Below are positions 37,943 to 49,309 of a DNA stretch of 64,000 nucleotides, in pieces. Origin of the DNA: Aquarana catesbeiana (lineage: Eukaryota; Chordata; Amphibia; Anura; Ranidae); contig NC_133328.1 in assembly GCF_042186555.1 (NCBI RefSeq), positions 330,454,539 to 330,518,538 on the forward strand, written 5' to 3'. Each line of letters opens with the position of its first letter. The first letter of the stretch is position 1. Both the position numbers and the translations under genes were made by a program. The notes under the pieces are model-generated. The model made no database searches. It worked only from the letters and a program-made list of their open reading frames with translations, and was not told the DNA's origin.

Positions 37943-38344
37943 TGTCAGAAACCATGAATCAGACTGAGACAGAAGCACAGATAAATCTCACTTGTTTAAT
38001 AATATAATAATAATAAAAAAAGGTAAACAGAGTAAACATAGTCAAAACATAGCCAGAGTTCAGGAACCAGAACGGAGAGTCAGACCAGCCAAAATGTCAG
38101 GGAGCCAGAGATGAGCGTAGTCGAACAGCAAGCAGGATCTGGAGCTATAAGGAATGTCAGCCAAGCAAGTCTTTAACAGGCACACAAGAGAGCATCTCTT
38201 GAGATGTGACCAAGGTGAAGGCAGAGATCATCTGGGCTGGACTAGGCATGTGCATTTCGTTTCGTTCCGAATCGAAATTCGGACGAATTTTTCATTATTC
38301 GGAAATTCGGATGCATCCGAATTTCCGAATTACAAAAGTAAAGA

Positions 38345-38520
38345 ATTTAAACGAATCCGAAAAAAAACGAACGAATTCGAAAACATATTCGAATCGAATT
38401 CGAAAACATATTCGAAAACATATTCGAATCGAATTCGAAAACATATTCGAATCGAATTCGAAAACATATTCGAAAACATATTCGAATCGAATTCGAAAAC
38501 ATAATCGAATTCGAAAAAAA
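38345..38520. repeat. Minisatellite of CGAATTCGAAAACATATT units near the left end of the 4.5-kb element
   Basis: Units of 18 bp (GAATTCGAAAACATATTC) and a 36-bp variant with CGAATC alternate about nine times. They extend the TCGAA-rich subterminal region of the hAT-like element. Confidence 0.85.
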
Positions 38521-38868
38521 TAGAAAACGTTTTTCTAAAAAAAACAATAAGATAGAATATAAAATAATAAAGCAATAGAATATATATATATATATAAATA
38601 TATACATAATATATATAATTTTTTTTTTTTATTATTCTCTTCTATTGTTTTTTTATGCTTTTCTTTTCTATTATTTTATATTTTATAATAGTCTTTTCAA
38701 TTCAAATTCATTCTATATGAAATTCGAATTTCGGTACATGGCTGGCTTCTGAAGTTTGAATTTCGTATAGAATGAATTTGAATTTGAATTGAAAAGACTA
38801 TTATAAAATATAAAATAATAGAAAAGAAAAGCATAAAAAAACAATAGAAGAGAATAATAAAAAAAAAA

Positions 38869-38872
<4 letters not shown>

Positions 38873-38948
<76 letters not shown>

Positions 38949-39217
38949 TATAATAGTCTTTTCAATTCAAATTCATTCTATACGAAATTCGAATTTCGGT
39001 ACATGTCTACTGAAGTTTGAATTTCGTATAGAATGAATTCGAATTTGAATAGAAAAGATAGAAAACAGAATAGAAGAAAATATAATATATATAATATATT
39101 TTCTTCTATTCTGTTCTATTGTTTTTCTAGTCTATTCTTTTCTATTATTTTCTATTCTATTCTAATCTTTTATATTCAAATTTGATTTCGGTCTATATGA
39201 AATTCGAATTTTGGAAG

Positions 39218-39300
<83 letters not shown>
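38873..39300. repeat. Two long (TA)n tracts linking palindrome arms
   Basis: Tracts at 38,873-38,946 and 39,224-39,300 separate inverted copies of the CTATACGAAATTCGAATTTCG motif. Long TA tracts are prone to cruciform extrusion and assembly error, so lengths are approximate. Confidence 0.9.
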
Positions 39301-39302
<2 letters not shown>

Positions 39303-39649
39303 TTTCTATTCTGTTTCATTGTTTTTCTATTCTATTCTTTTCTATTCTATTCTAAACTTTTCTATTCGAATTTAAATTCATTCTATACGAAATTCGAATT
39401 TCGGAAGATGGCTTCTGAAAGTGGAATTTCGTAATTTCGTATAGAATGAATTCGAATTTGAATAGAAAAGATTAGAATAGAAAATAATAGACTAGACAAA
39501 CAATAGAACAGAACAGAATAAAATATAATATATATAATTTATTCTATTCTGTTCTATTGTTTTTCTAGTCTTTTCTCTTCTACTCTATTCTAATCTTTCC
39601 TATTCAAATTCGAATTCATTTTATAAGAAATTCAAATTTCGGAAGATGG

Positions 39650-39727
<78 letters not shown>

Positions 39728-39729
39728 AT

Positions 39730-39772
<43 letters not shown>
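39650..39772. repeat. (TA)n-(TG)n-(TA)n compound microsatellite
   Basis: TA tract 39,650-39,714, TGTG stretch 39,715-39,728, then TA 39,736-39,772, within the 4.5-kb palindromic element. Confidence 0.92.
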
Positions 39773-39774
<2 letters not shown>

Positions 39775-40057
39775 CATTAAAATAGAATAGAAAATAATAG
39801 AAAAGAATAGACTAGAAAAACAATAGAACAGAATAGAAGAAAATATAATATATATATTATATTTTCTTCTATTCTGTTTTCTATCTTTTCTATTCAAATT
39901 CGAATTCATTCTATACGAAATTCAAACTTCAGAAGCCATGTACCGAAATTCGAATTTCGTATAGAATGAATTTGAATTGAAAAGACTATTATAGAATATA
40001 AAATAATAGAAAAGAAAAGCATAAAAAAACAATAGAAGAGAATAAAACAAAAAAAAT

Positions 40058-40667
40058 TACCGTATTTATCGGTGTATAACACGCACCCCAAGTTTAGGAG
40101 GGAATTTTAAGGAAAAAAAAACTTTTAGGAGGGAAGTTGAAGGGAAAAAACTTACATTTAAATGCCCATCATTGCAGCCTTCTCAGTGCAGCCTTGCCCC
40201 AGTGCAGCCTTGTCAGTGCAGCCTTGTCAGTGCAGCCTTGTCAGTGCAGCCTTGTCAGTGCAGCCTTCCCCAGTGTCCATTGCAGCCTTATCCCAGTGCA
40301 GCCTTGCCCCAGTGCAGCCTTGCAGCTCGCAAAATCCTGTGATCCCCTGCGATCTGAGCTTCAAAATCGCCGACCGCGATTTGAAAATGGTGCCGCCGGA
40401 GCCAAAATACACAGAGCCGGTCCTCGGCTCTTCTCGGCGGCTCTTGTTCACTTTTGGCTCCACTCGTAGTCCCGTCCGGGATGGGCGTGACTGTGAGCGG
40501 AGCTATCCAAACCTAGCCGAGTACACTCGGCTAGGTTCGGGCGGCGCTCGAGTGAAGCCGAAAGTGGCCGAGAAGAGCCAAGCTCAGGATCGCAATAACA
40601 CGCACCCATGATTTTCCCCTGATTTTAAGGGGAAAAAAGTGCTTGTTATACGCCGATAAATACGGTA
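40058..40667. mobile_element. TIR element nested in the 4.5-kb element, with CAGTGCAGCCTTGT minisatellite
   Basis: The ends TACCGTATTTATCGGTGTAT and the complement of ATACGCCGATAAATACGGTA form an inverted repeat of more than 20 bp with one mismatch, followed by CACGCAC near both ends. If TA is the target duplication the element is 40,060-40,665. Internal GC is much higher than in its host. Bases 40,176-40,335 hold tandem CAGTGCAGCCTTGT units. The open frames of 110 and 149 codons come from that minisatellite and look non-coding. The superfamily is uncertain; a TA duplication would suit Tc1/mariner-like elements. Confidence 0.8.
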
Positions 40668-40943
40668 TATATATATATATATATATATTTATTTATTTAT
40701 TTTTTTTTTTTTTATTTTATTTTATTTTATTTTTTTCTATGCTGGTCTATTGTTTTTCTATTCTTTTCTATTCTTTTCTATTTTATTCTAATCTTTTCTA
40801 TTTGAATGTGAAATCATTCTATACGAAATTTGAATAATATAAAAAAATAGCATACAAAAACAACAGAACAGAATAGAAAAAAATATAAAATATTCTATTC
40901 TAATCTTTTCTATTCAAATTCATTCTGTACCAAATTCCAATTT

Positions 40944-41180
<237 letters not shown>

Positions 41181-41371
41181 CTTTCTATTCTGTTCTACTG
41201 TTCTATTGTTTTTCTATTCTATTCTTTTCTATTAGAATTTGATTTCATTCTATTTCTATATAACTATTTTCCGAAATTCGAAGTTTGTATAGAATGAATT
41301 TGAATTCAAATAGAAAAGATCAGAATATAATAGAAAATAATAGAAAAACAATAGAACAGAATAGAAAAAAT

Positions 41372-41372
41372 A

Positions 41373-41451
<79 letters not shown>
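41372..41451. repeat. (TA)n tract in the 4.5-kb element
   Basis: Uninterrupted TA dinucleotides between two inverted copies of the TATAGAATGAATTTGAAT motif. Confidence 0.92.
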
Positions 41452-41455
<4 letters not shown>

Positions 41456-42269
41456 CATCTTCCAAAATTCGAATTTCGTATAAAATGAATTTGAATAGAA
41501 AAGATTAAAATAGAGTAGAAAGAAGAGACTAGAAAAACAATAGAACAGAATAGAATAAGATATAATATATATATATTATATTTTATTCTGTTCTGTTCTA
41601 TTGTTTTTCTAGTCTATTCTTTTCTATTCAAATTCAAATTCATTCTATACGAAATTCGAATTTCAGAAGCCATCTTCCGAAATTCGAATTTCATATAGAA
41701 TGAATTCAAATACAAATAGAAAAGTTTAGAATAGAATAAAAAAGAATAGCATAGAAAAACAATGAAACAGAATAGAAAAAAATATAATATATATATATTA
41801 TATTTTATTCTCTTCTGTTCTATTGTTTTTCTAGTCTATTCTATTTCTATTATTTTATATTCTAATCTTTTCTATTCAAATTCGAATTCATTCTATAGGA
41901 AATTCTAATTTTAGAAGCCATCTTCAGAAATTCGAATTTCGCATAGAATTAATTCAAATTCGAATAGAAAAGTTTAGAATAGAATAGAAAAGAATAGCAT
42001 AGAAAAACAATGGAACAGAATAGAAAAAAAATATAATATATATATTTAACCATCTTCCAAAATTGGAATTTGGTACAGAATGAATTCGAATTCAAATAGA
42101 AAAGATTAGAATACAATATATTATATTTTTTTCTATTCTGTTCTATTGTTTTTCTATGCTATTCTTTTATACTTTCTATTCTATCCTAATCTTTTCTATT
42201 GGAATTCGATTTCATTCTATACGAATTTCAAATTTCGCAAAATGGTTATATATAGTTTACTTTTTCAAA

Positions 42270-42660
42270 TTCAGTTATTGTTTTTTTCGAATGCGGTAGA
42301 ATTTTTTTCGAATTTTATAGTTTTTTTCGAATGTGGTAGAAATTTTTCGAATTTGATATTTTTTTCGAATGTAGTAAAATTTTTTTTGAATTTGATAGTT
42401 TTTTTCGAATGTGGTAGAATTTTTTCAAATTTGACAGTTTTTTTCGAATGTGGTAGAATTTTTTCGAATTTGATAGTTTTTTTCGAATGTGGTAGAATTT
42501 TTTCGAATTTGATAGTTTTTTCGAATGTGGTAGAATTTTTTCAAATTTGACAGCTTTTTTCGAATGTGTTAGAATTTTTTCGAATTTGATAGTTTTTTTT
42601 CGAATACGGTCGAATTTTTTCGAATGCGGTCGAATTTTTTCGAATTCGAATACGAAACGA
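42270..42660. repeat. TTTTTTCGAATGTGGTAGAA minisatellite near the right end of the 4.5-kb element
   Basis: About nine imperfect units of 36-38 bp, each TTTTTTCGAATGTGGTAGAA followed by TTTTTTCGAATTTGATAG. It mirrors the TCGAA minisatellite at the other end, which suggests that subterminal repeats expand independently at both ends. Confidence 0.88.
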
Positions 42661-42903
42661 AACAAATTCCGAAAATGAATGTAATGAATGCAACGAATTT
42701 AACTAAACGAATTTAGTTAAATAACGAATCGAAACGAAACTAAACTAAACAAATTTTTTCATCCTGCACATGTCTGGGCTGGACGGCTTAAGTAGGCAGG
42801 ACTGACGAGTAGGATATCATCAACAGGTGAGTCACTGTGGAGAGATAGGAGCTGGCAATTAGCGGCCAGCTCAGAGAAGGAAGGGCTAAGCCCAGCCCTG
42901 ACA

Positions 42904-42930
42904 GTACCCCCTCCTCAATGACCCCTCCCC
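42904..42930 (-). other. Polypurine tract of the Gypsy element
   Basis: On the minus strand GAGGGGGAGGGG and GAGGAGGGGGTAC precede the LTR start TGTCAG. A purine run directly upstream of the 3' LTR is the expected plus-strand primer site of an LTR retrotransposon. Confidence 0.7.
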
Positions 42931-44080
42931 CTCAGAGGACCACCAGGCTTGAGGGGAAAATGACTATGGAAATCATGGAGGATGACAGAGGCATTTACGT
43001 CTGAGGATGAGACCGAAGAGCGTTCCTCCAGATCATACCATTTCCAATGCACCAGGTACTGTATGCGCCCATGGAACCTACAGGAGTCAACAATGGACTG
43101 TACTTCATACTCCTCATGGTTCTCAACCTGTACAGGGTGAGGACGAGGCACCAAGGTGGTAAAGTGGTTGCAGACCAAAGGTTTTAATAAGGAGACCTGA
43201 AATACATTTGAGATACGCATGTTAGAAGGAAGGTCTAATGCGTAAGCCACTGGGTTAACCCTGCAAAGAATACGAAAAGGCCCAATAAACTGAGGTGCAA
43301 ACTTCAGAGAGGGAGCACGAAGTCGGAGTTTGCAAGATGACAGCCAGACCCTGCCCCCAACCTGGTAGGAAGGTGCAGGGTGGCGTCTGCGGTCAGCATG
43401 GAGTCTGTACCTATCATTAGCATGTCACAAAGCCTCCTGGACTTGTACCCAATTGGAACGAAGACCACGGAGATGCTCCTCTAACGCAGGAATACACTTC
43501 GGAACAAATGAGTCAGGCAACATGGAAAGTTGGAGACCATAGTTCACCATAAATGGGGACAATCGGGAAGCAGAATTCAAGGCACTATTGTGAGCAAACT
43601 TAACCCATGGTAAGAGGTCTGACCAGTTGTTATGATGGTCAGATATATAGCAATGTAGGAATTGTTTCAAGGACTGATTGGCTCGTCCTGCGGCCCCATT
43701 AGACTGTGGGTGATACGCAGAGAAAAAAGCAAACTGAATTTCCAACTGTGCACAAAAGGCTCATCAGAACCAGAACACAAATTGGCTACCCCTGTCCGAG
43801 ACAATCACCTCGGGTAGCCCATGTAAGCAAAAGATCTCCTGAGCAAAATTGGAAGCCCGTCCCTTAGAAGTGGGCAACTTCTTAAGTGTAATACAATGAG
43901 ACACTTTCGAGAACCGATCAACCACCATAAGGATAACTGTGTTGCCCTGGGAGTTGGGTAACTCCACAATGAAATCCATAGACAGGTGCCTCTCTCCATT
44001 GGGTTTGGGTTATAGGAGGCCCACCGGAAGGTCCTGTGGAGTTTTACTCTGAGCACACACGGAACAGGCAGCTACGAAGG
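42915..44080 (-). pseudogene. Ty3/Gypsy pol: integrase and chromodomain
   Basis: Read from right to left: integrase core MDFIVELPNSQGN and VDRFSKVSHCI (43,979-43,900), VSDRGSQF with the second catalytic Asp (about 43,790), then after a frameshift YHPQSNGAAGRANQSLKQFL (43,715-43,655), WVKFAHNSALNS, and finally RISNVFQVSLLKPL (43,205 region) with a chromodomain YEVQSIVDSCRFHGRIQYLV ... HWKWYDLEERS (about 43,105-43,010). The Glu expected in the TERxNQ-type motif is Gly here, so the DDE triad is broken. The chromodomain would direct integration to marked chromatin. Frame changes near 43,250-43,425 and 43,750 confirm decay. Confidence 0.9.
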
Positions 44081-44083
44081 CAG

Positions 44084-45267
44084 TTACATCAGCACATAGA
44101 CTAGGCCACCAGAATTGTTGGGAAATGGCCCAAAAGAGTTGTTCTTCTGAGGGTGGCCAGCAGTCTGGAGCACGGCAGTATGGAGACTCTCTGGGACAAA
44201 GCAGCAGTCACAAGGTTTCTCGGGAGGAGCATTAACCTGAGCAGCAAGAATGTTGTCACCCAAAGGCGAAGTGAGACTGGCGCAAACCGTAGCCAGAATA
44301 TGATCAGGAGGAATCACAGGAACAGGAACCGATGCCATCTTGGAAGTGGAGGAAAATTGTCGTGACAAAGCATGAGCCCTTACATTCTTATTACTAGGTA
44401 AGAATGAGACAATGTAATTGAAACTAGACAAGAAAAGAGCCCATCGTGCCCTTCTGGGAGAGAGGCGCTTAGCCTCAGACAAGAATGTGAGATTCTTATG
44501 GTCAGTGAAAATAAGAACCGGCACAGTACCTTCGAGGAGATGTCTCCATTCTTTCAGGGCTAAAATGATCGCTGACAGCTCTCTGTCACCAATCTCGTAA
44601 TGGCATTCTGCAGGTGACAATTTCTTGGAAAAGTAACCACAAGGATGCATAGCGCTCTCAGAGGTAGGACATTGAGACAGAAGGGTGCCAACTCCAGTTT
44701 CAAAAGCATCAACCTCAAGGATAAAAGGTAACATAGGATCAGGATGTGGCAACACAGGAGCAGAAACAAAGGCAGCCTTGAGACTCTCAAAGGCCTTAAT
44801 GGACTCCGGAGACCAACACTGTGGGTTACCGTCCTTTCTGGTCATACCAATCAGGGGCTTGACCAGAGACGAGAAGTTTTGAATAAACTTACGATAATAG
44901 TTGGCAAAGCCAAGAAAATACTGCAGAGGACATAAACCCACAGGTCGGGCACTGTAGGACTGCTGAAAGTTTCTCTGGGTCCATCGAAAAACCAGCAGTG
45001 GAAATGACATAACCCAGGAATTTAACCTGTTCACGATGGGATTCACACTTCTCTAATTTACAATAGAGATTGTTATCTCTTAGTTTCTGAAGCACATGAC
45101 AGACATCCGTGTGGTGGCTCTCCAGGGACTTGGAAAATTTGAGCATATCGTTGAGATAAACCACCACACATAACTGCAACAAATCTCGGTGGACATAGTT
45201 AATAAATTCCTGGAAAACTGCCGGGGCGTTACAAAGGCCAAAAGGCATTACGAGGTACTCATAATGG
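44084..45267 (-). pseudogene. Ty3/Gypsy pol: reverse transcriptase C-terminal half and RNase H
   Basis: RT landmarks from the right: MPFGLCNAPAVFQEFIN (45,248-45,198), VVVYLNDMLKFS, HVLQKLRDNNLYCKLEKCE, VKFLGYVIS. The catalytic box is YLND: codon 45,152-45,150 is AAC where Asp is expected, a one-base change that should abolish polymerase activity. After a frameshift near 44,940 the next frame gives FLGFANYYRKFIQNFSSLVK, then RNase H with LEVDAFETGVGTLLSQ, HYEIGDRELSAIILALKEW and FTDHKNLTFLSEAKRLSPRR (44,084-45,046). The conserved RNase H aspartate region reads VDAFETGVG. Neighbouring integrase lies downstream on the same strand. The insertion at 45,282 splits the RT. Confidence 0.92.
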
Positions 45268-45281
45268 CCTGTTCTGGTATT

Positions 45282-45724
45282 TTTTTTTCACTAAAAGATT
45301 TTTATTGTAAAGTAGAAAATATAGCAAATGTACAATCATAATAAAAAATTTAGCAAATGTACAATCATAATAACGTTTATATATAGTAAGAGTAGTAAGA
45401 GTAGTACATATGGCTTCTGCATAGTAAAAAGTATAATTCTTTCTAACGTCTAATCCCCCAGCCGGAGGTATGCTCTTATCTAGTCTAGATTCAATGTGCA
45501 AACCATATGTAGAGTTAACTTTTTAACTGGAGAACTGTATTAATATGATCCACCGATCATCTTTTCTATATCTATATTTAACAAGTGCTCTCAGTACATA
45601 AAATTGTACATAAAATTCAGGTAGCGAGTAAGGAAATAAAGACCCAAGAGAGGGTGGTATAGAGGAGGGAAAAGGGAGGAAAAATTCAGTGAGAAGACTT
45701 GCATTTTGTCAAGGTCCAAGGTTC
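45282..45724 (-). mobile_element. Poly(A) retrocopy inserted in the Gypsy RT, 14-bp target duplication
   Basis: CCTGTTCTGGTATT occurs at 45,268-45,281 and again at 45,725-45,738, flanking 443 bp of foreign sequence. On the minus strand the insert ends in AATAAAAATC...GTG followed by A(8), that is, a polyadenylation signal and poly(A) next to the duplication. This is the signature of LINE-mediated target-primed reverse transcription. The minus-strand frame of 80 codons shows no known domain. The body may be the 3' end of an L1-type LINE or a processed 3' UTR; I cannot tell which. Confidence 0.88.
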
Positions 45725-45738
45725 CCTGTTCTGGTATT

Positions 45739-46312
45739 AAATGCAGTTTTCCACTCGTCGCCCTCCTAAATCCTCACGTGATTGTATGCCCCTCTCAAAT
45801 CAAGCTTTCTGAAAACCGTTGCTCCCTTGAGGCGGTCAAATAACTCCATAATCAACAGAATCACATAGGCATTCTTAATCATGAAATGATTGAGACCCCT
45901 ATAATCAATACAAGGTCTCTGTTCACCACTCTACTTCATTACAAAGAAGAAACCAGCACCAGCAGAAGATGAGGATTTGTGGATGAAATCTTGAGAAAGT
46001 GCGTCTGCAACATTCTCCACCATGGCCTTATCCTCCAAGACCGACAAAGGGTAAACCCAGCCATGAGGGGGTATGGCACCAGGTTGAAGGTCAATTGCGC
46101 AATCATATGACCGGTGTGGAGGCAAATTACCTGCTTGACCTTTGTCAAAGACATCGCTAAAATTGCGGTACTCTTCCGACAGGGAGGAGAAAGAAGAAGT
46201 GCACAGGACCTTGGCTACCTTCTGGAAGCATGTCTTACTGCATTGTGGTGACCAGGAGAGAACCTCAGCATGGAGGGGGTTGTGCCTCTGAAACCAAGGA
46301 TAACCCATTTAC
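45739..46312 (-). pseudogene. Ty3/Gypsy pol: protease-RT linker and N-terminal RT, 5'-truncated
   Basis: The frame 46,308-45,931 reads MGYPWFQRHNP, then EEYRNFSDVFDKGQAGNLPP, HRSYDCAIDLQPGAIPPHGW, VYPLSVLEDKAM and SSSAGAGFFFV, the usual protease C-terminus and RT entry of chromodomain Gypsy elements. Beyond 45,930 the reading runs on with stops (45,739-45,930, around YRGLN- and ETAF-like stretches). Homology ends abruptly at about 46,312: protease core, gag and the 5' LTR are missing, so the element was truncated or recombined there. Confidence 0.88.
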
Positions 46313-47306
46313 AAAAATATGTAGTGCAAATGTCAGCATATCACAGATATTTTATCACCTAGTGAGAAGGTTAAAAATTAGGAACCCAGCAGCTGCTGTG
46401 TCCTTACCAACCATTGATGTCACTCGGCCAATTCACTTACACTAGCCATGTAAGCAAGTGGGCTGGACCTAAAGCGGATTGCATTATCCCCTAATTGTGG
46501 CCACATGGCCATATTTGGGCAATGTCGTCACCACTAACCCGGCTTTCAATGTTTGTTAAGGAAGCAGCGGTGGCTTGCGTCTGCTGCATCCCAACCTACC
46601 ACTGATGTCACCTGGCCCATTTACTTACATGGCCAGGAATTCCTGGCCACGTAAGCAAGTGTGCAGAGAATGGAGCCTTACATCACTATCTAAATATGTC
46701 CACATGGCCATATTTGGGCAATGATGTCATCAGTATCCAAGTTCCTACCTTCAGAGGGGAGTCCCGTAAACTTTAACGGTGTTCCGCGACTTTCAAATTT
46801 GCCGCAAATACCGCATCCATTCCCCAGACAATGTCCTATCATGATGAAATATCTAGGGTGGAGCCTGTGACACTGACGTCATCATGTTTTCCTCTTCGGA
46901 GGTGATGGTAACTGATGACAGCACGCTCAAACAGCTTAAACAATAATCTGAAGACATTGTGGGCTATGTATCACAGATCATAGGAAGTAATCACAGAGTG
47001 ATGATGCGGTCTTCCACTTATGCCTTTATGGTTCGCTGTGGTATAAAGCTAGCTTGCTTATCATGTTAAATTTTGGTCTTAGATTTTGTTAGCTAAGTGC
47101 TTTTTCTGCATCAAAATTTGGTAGTGTGGTCCTATGCGGTAGGAGCAAGGGTGAAGTCCACAAATTCTTATACTGCCATTGAGTTAATCTGAAAGAGAAA
47201 ATCATTGTAATATTTGATAACAATTTTCCATTTTTTAATTTTTGATGAAGTGATGGTATAACCTTATGTGTTATAAGAATGCAGAGCTTGTTCTGAAACA
47301 AAACAT
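46313..47306. repeat. Non-coding stretch with a direct duplication
   Basis: Two related segments, about 46,405-46,540 and 46,590-46,735, share TGATGTCAC, TGGCC..ATTCACTTAC, ATGTAAGCAAGTG and CCACATGGCCATATTTGGGC. That is a tandem duplication of about 190 bp, clearly diverged. 46,740-47,306 includes CCGCAAATACCGC and a GTCATCATG pair and otherwise shows no gene. Confidence 0.65.
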
Positions 47307-47309
47307 ATT

Positions 47310-47482
47310 GGGGTTTATTTACTAAAGCTGGAGAGTGCAAAATCAGGCTCACTTCTCCCTAGAAACCAATCATCTTCCAGGTTTTATTGCCAAAGCTTAA
47401 GTGAACAAGCTGAGGTTATAAGCTGGCTACCATGCACAGCTGCACCAGCTTCTGAGTGCACCAGCCTTAGTAAATCGACCCC
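47310..47482. mobile_element. 173-bp MITE with 3-bp target duplication
   Basis: The ends GGGGTTTATTTACTAAAGCT and the complement of CCTTAGTAAATCGACCCC pair over about 18 bp. ATT flanks both sides (47,307-47,309 and 47,483-47,485). The termini resemble those of the element at 34,964, so both may belong to one 3-bp-duplicating (PIF/Harbinger-like) group. Confidence 0.78.
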
Positions 47483-47485
47483 ATT

Positions 47486-49078
47486 GTGTTTCTATTTATA
47501 ACATAATTTTTTTTCCCGGTAAATAATTTATTAAAAAATACATTATAATGTGCCTTTTATATAGCCATTTACAAATAAACATTTCTTGTTAACAGCTTAA
47601 AGAGATTATGTTATTCATATAAGACAAATAATCAGAATACATCATAAATTACTTCAACTGAAACCAGAAGTTTAGAAAGCTGATAAATTCAACACAAAAG
47701 AATCTAGCTGCGTTGAATGCTATTAAAATAATTGAATACCCCAAATGGTCTACAATGCACAATACAAAAGATGAGTTATGAATAGCTTGATAAATTATAG
47801 GTGTTATAGCTGCACAGTACACTTCAAGGATTTGTTTGGCAAAACAGAAATAAATAAATAAATACAAAATCCACAAGGTTACCCTTGTTATGCAAATGTT
47901 TAAGATTGATAAATGATGGCACATCTAAACATCCTGGGTTGAAATAAAATGCAACAGAACCTGCTAAAATGTTTCTTCCTGAAACAACTGAAAAATAATA
48001 TGTTAAATATGAGATGAAAGGCTTGTTGCCTTATTCAGTGAAAAGAGGAATGGGTAGCAAATGGTGACACAACTTTTTAACATACAAAGATCTCTGATGA
48101 TCTATCCCTTAGGCCACATACACACTGCTGCTACTAAACTAAAATGTTTGGAGTTTTTTGTCTAAACCCCTGAATGCACCTCCATAAAAGTCTATGTGTC
48201 CATGCACACATAGGCTTTTAGAGGAGTTTAGGAGCAGCAGCATTTAGTGACAATTATAGCTCTCTTTCCTAAATGCAGAAGAATCACGTTCAGGAGAGGT
48301 GGTTTTGGGCATAAAAAAAGCCAAACGCAGCTAAACATGGCTAAACAAGCCTAAGCATTGGGCACATTTACTGTAGTGCTCGAGCATATGTTCATTTCAA
48401 TGGCCAATGAAATAAACAAATATATAAATGCAAAACATGCCTAAACGCATTTGAAAAAATGCAGCTTAGGTGCATTTGTAACACTGAATTTCTCCTGCAA
48501 GGAGAAATAGCGCTTACAGTAAACAGTAATCTGGCAACAAATGTATATTACAAGCAGCTGTCCTTGCTATACCTCTCAAGCACATGTATGTAATATCTTT
48601 TTTTAAATGAAACTTGCACATATGTCATGGTTTCAGTGGTACGATTTGGCAAAAGTATTGTTTTCATTGTATGTGTACATTTTTTTTTTCAAATAAAACA
48701 ATTTCTGGATAAAAAAACAACATTTTATCCTTTTAAAGAAATCTGTGATTAGAAAAACAGACTGCCACTGACAATCAGTCAGAATTAATTTATTACATTT
48801 TTCTCACACAACAAAAAAGGGTTTTTCCATTCACAAAACACTTAGACATCAACCTACAAACATTATAGTTACCCATATGCAAATATACAAGATAAACAGA
48901 ACTCTCTAATGGGTGAGAGTATAGTTACCTAAGTCGTACCTGAAGCTACAGGTAAGCACAGTGTTAATAATAAATGTATTGTAGCAGTGGGACCCCGTGC
49001 TATTTAGAAGATTGCTGGTTTATGCCAGATTTTTGGAGAGGCAAGATGCTGATTGCACAGCTGTGTGCTGGGCTATTA
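47486..49078. other. AT-rich non-coding DNA, no gene found
   Basis: 47,490-48,110 is unusually free of repeats known to me and may be single copy. 48,132-48,245 is an imperfect inverted repeat (GCTGCTACTAAACTAAA with GAGTTTAGGAGCAGC; AAAGTCTATGTGT with ACACATAGGCTTT). CAAATAAAACAATTTCTGG at 48,690 looks like a polyadenylation context but has no upstream ORF. I see no exon. Confidence 0.5.
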
Positions 49079-49086
49079 GTTGTGAC

Positions 49087-49301
49087 TAAGGATGAGCCCC
49101 GGCGTGTTCGCACACTCCATGTGCCGAGCCCACCAAGAAGTTGGCACGGCGCTGCGCTAATCACAGGCAGTGAGACATTTTCCGATCTCTGCACCTGCAC
49201 ATCAGGAAAATGTCACACTGCCTGTGATTAGCGCAGCGCCGTGCCGACTTCCTGGTGGGCTCGGCACGTGGAGTGTGCAAACACGCCAGAGCTCATCCTT
49301 A
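49087..49301. mobile_element. 215-bp near-perfect palindromic hAT-like MITE
   Basis: The ends TAAGGATGAGCCC and the complement of GAGCTCATCCTTA pair, and the arms pair for about 95 bp around a short loop near 49,190 (for example GGCACGGCGCTGCGCTAATC with GATTAGCGCAGCGCCGTGCC). Perfect 8-bp flanks GTTGTGAC lie at 49,079-49,086 and 49,302-49,309. The GGATGAGC end resembles that of the element at 23,797. Confidence 0.9.
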
Positions 49302-49309
49302 GTTGTGAC

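Noticed and set aside
38154..38607. ORFs on both strands with repeated FENIFESN / VFEFDSNMFSN peptides
   Set aside because: They are translations of the TCGAA minisatellite in the hAT-like element.
40137..40611. Plus-strand ORFs of 110 and 149 codons with QCSLVSAA repeats
   Set aside because: Product of the CAGTGCAGCCTTGT minisatellite inside a small TIR element.
42315..42665. Lysine-rich minus-strand protein (IRKKLSNSKKF repeats)
   Set aside because: It is the complement of the TTTTTTCGAATGTGG minisatellite.
42915..43250. Host chromodomain protein
   Set aside because: It lies downstream of Gypsy integrase on the same strand and next to the polypurine tract and LTR, so it is the pol C-terminus.
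48640..48720. Host gene 3' UTR with AATAAA
   Set aside because: No upstream coding exon on either strand; AATAAA-like strings are common in this AT-rich DNA.
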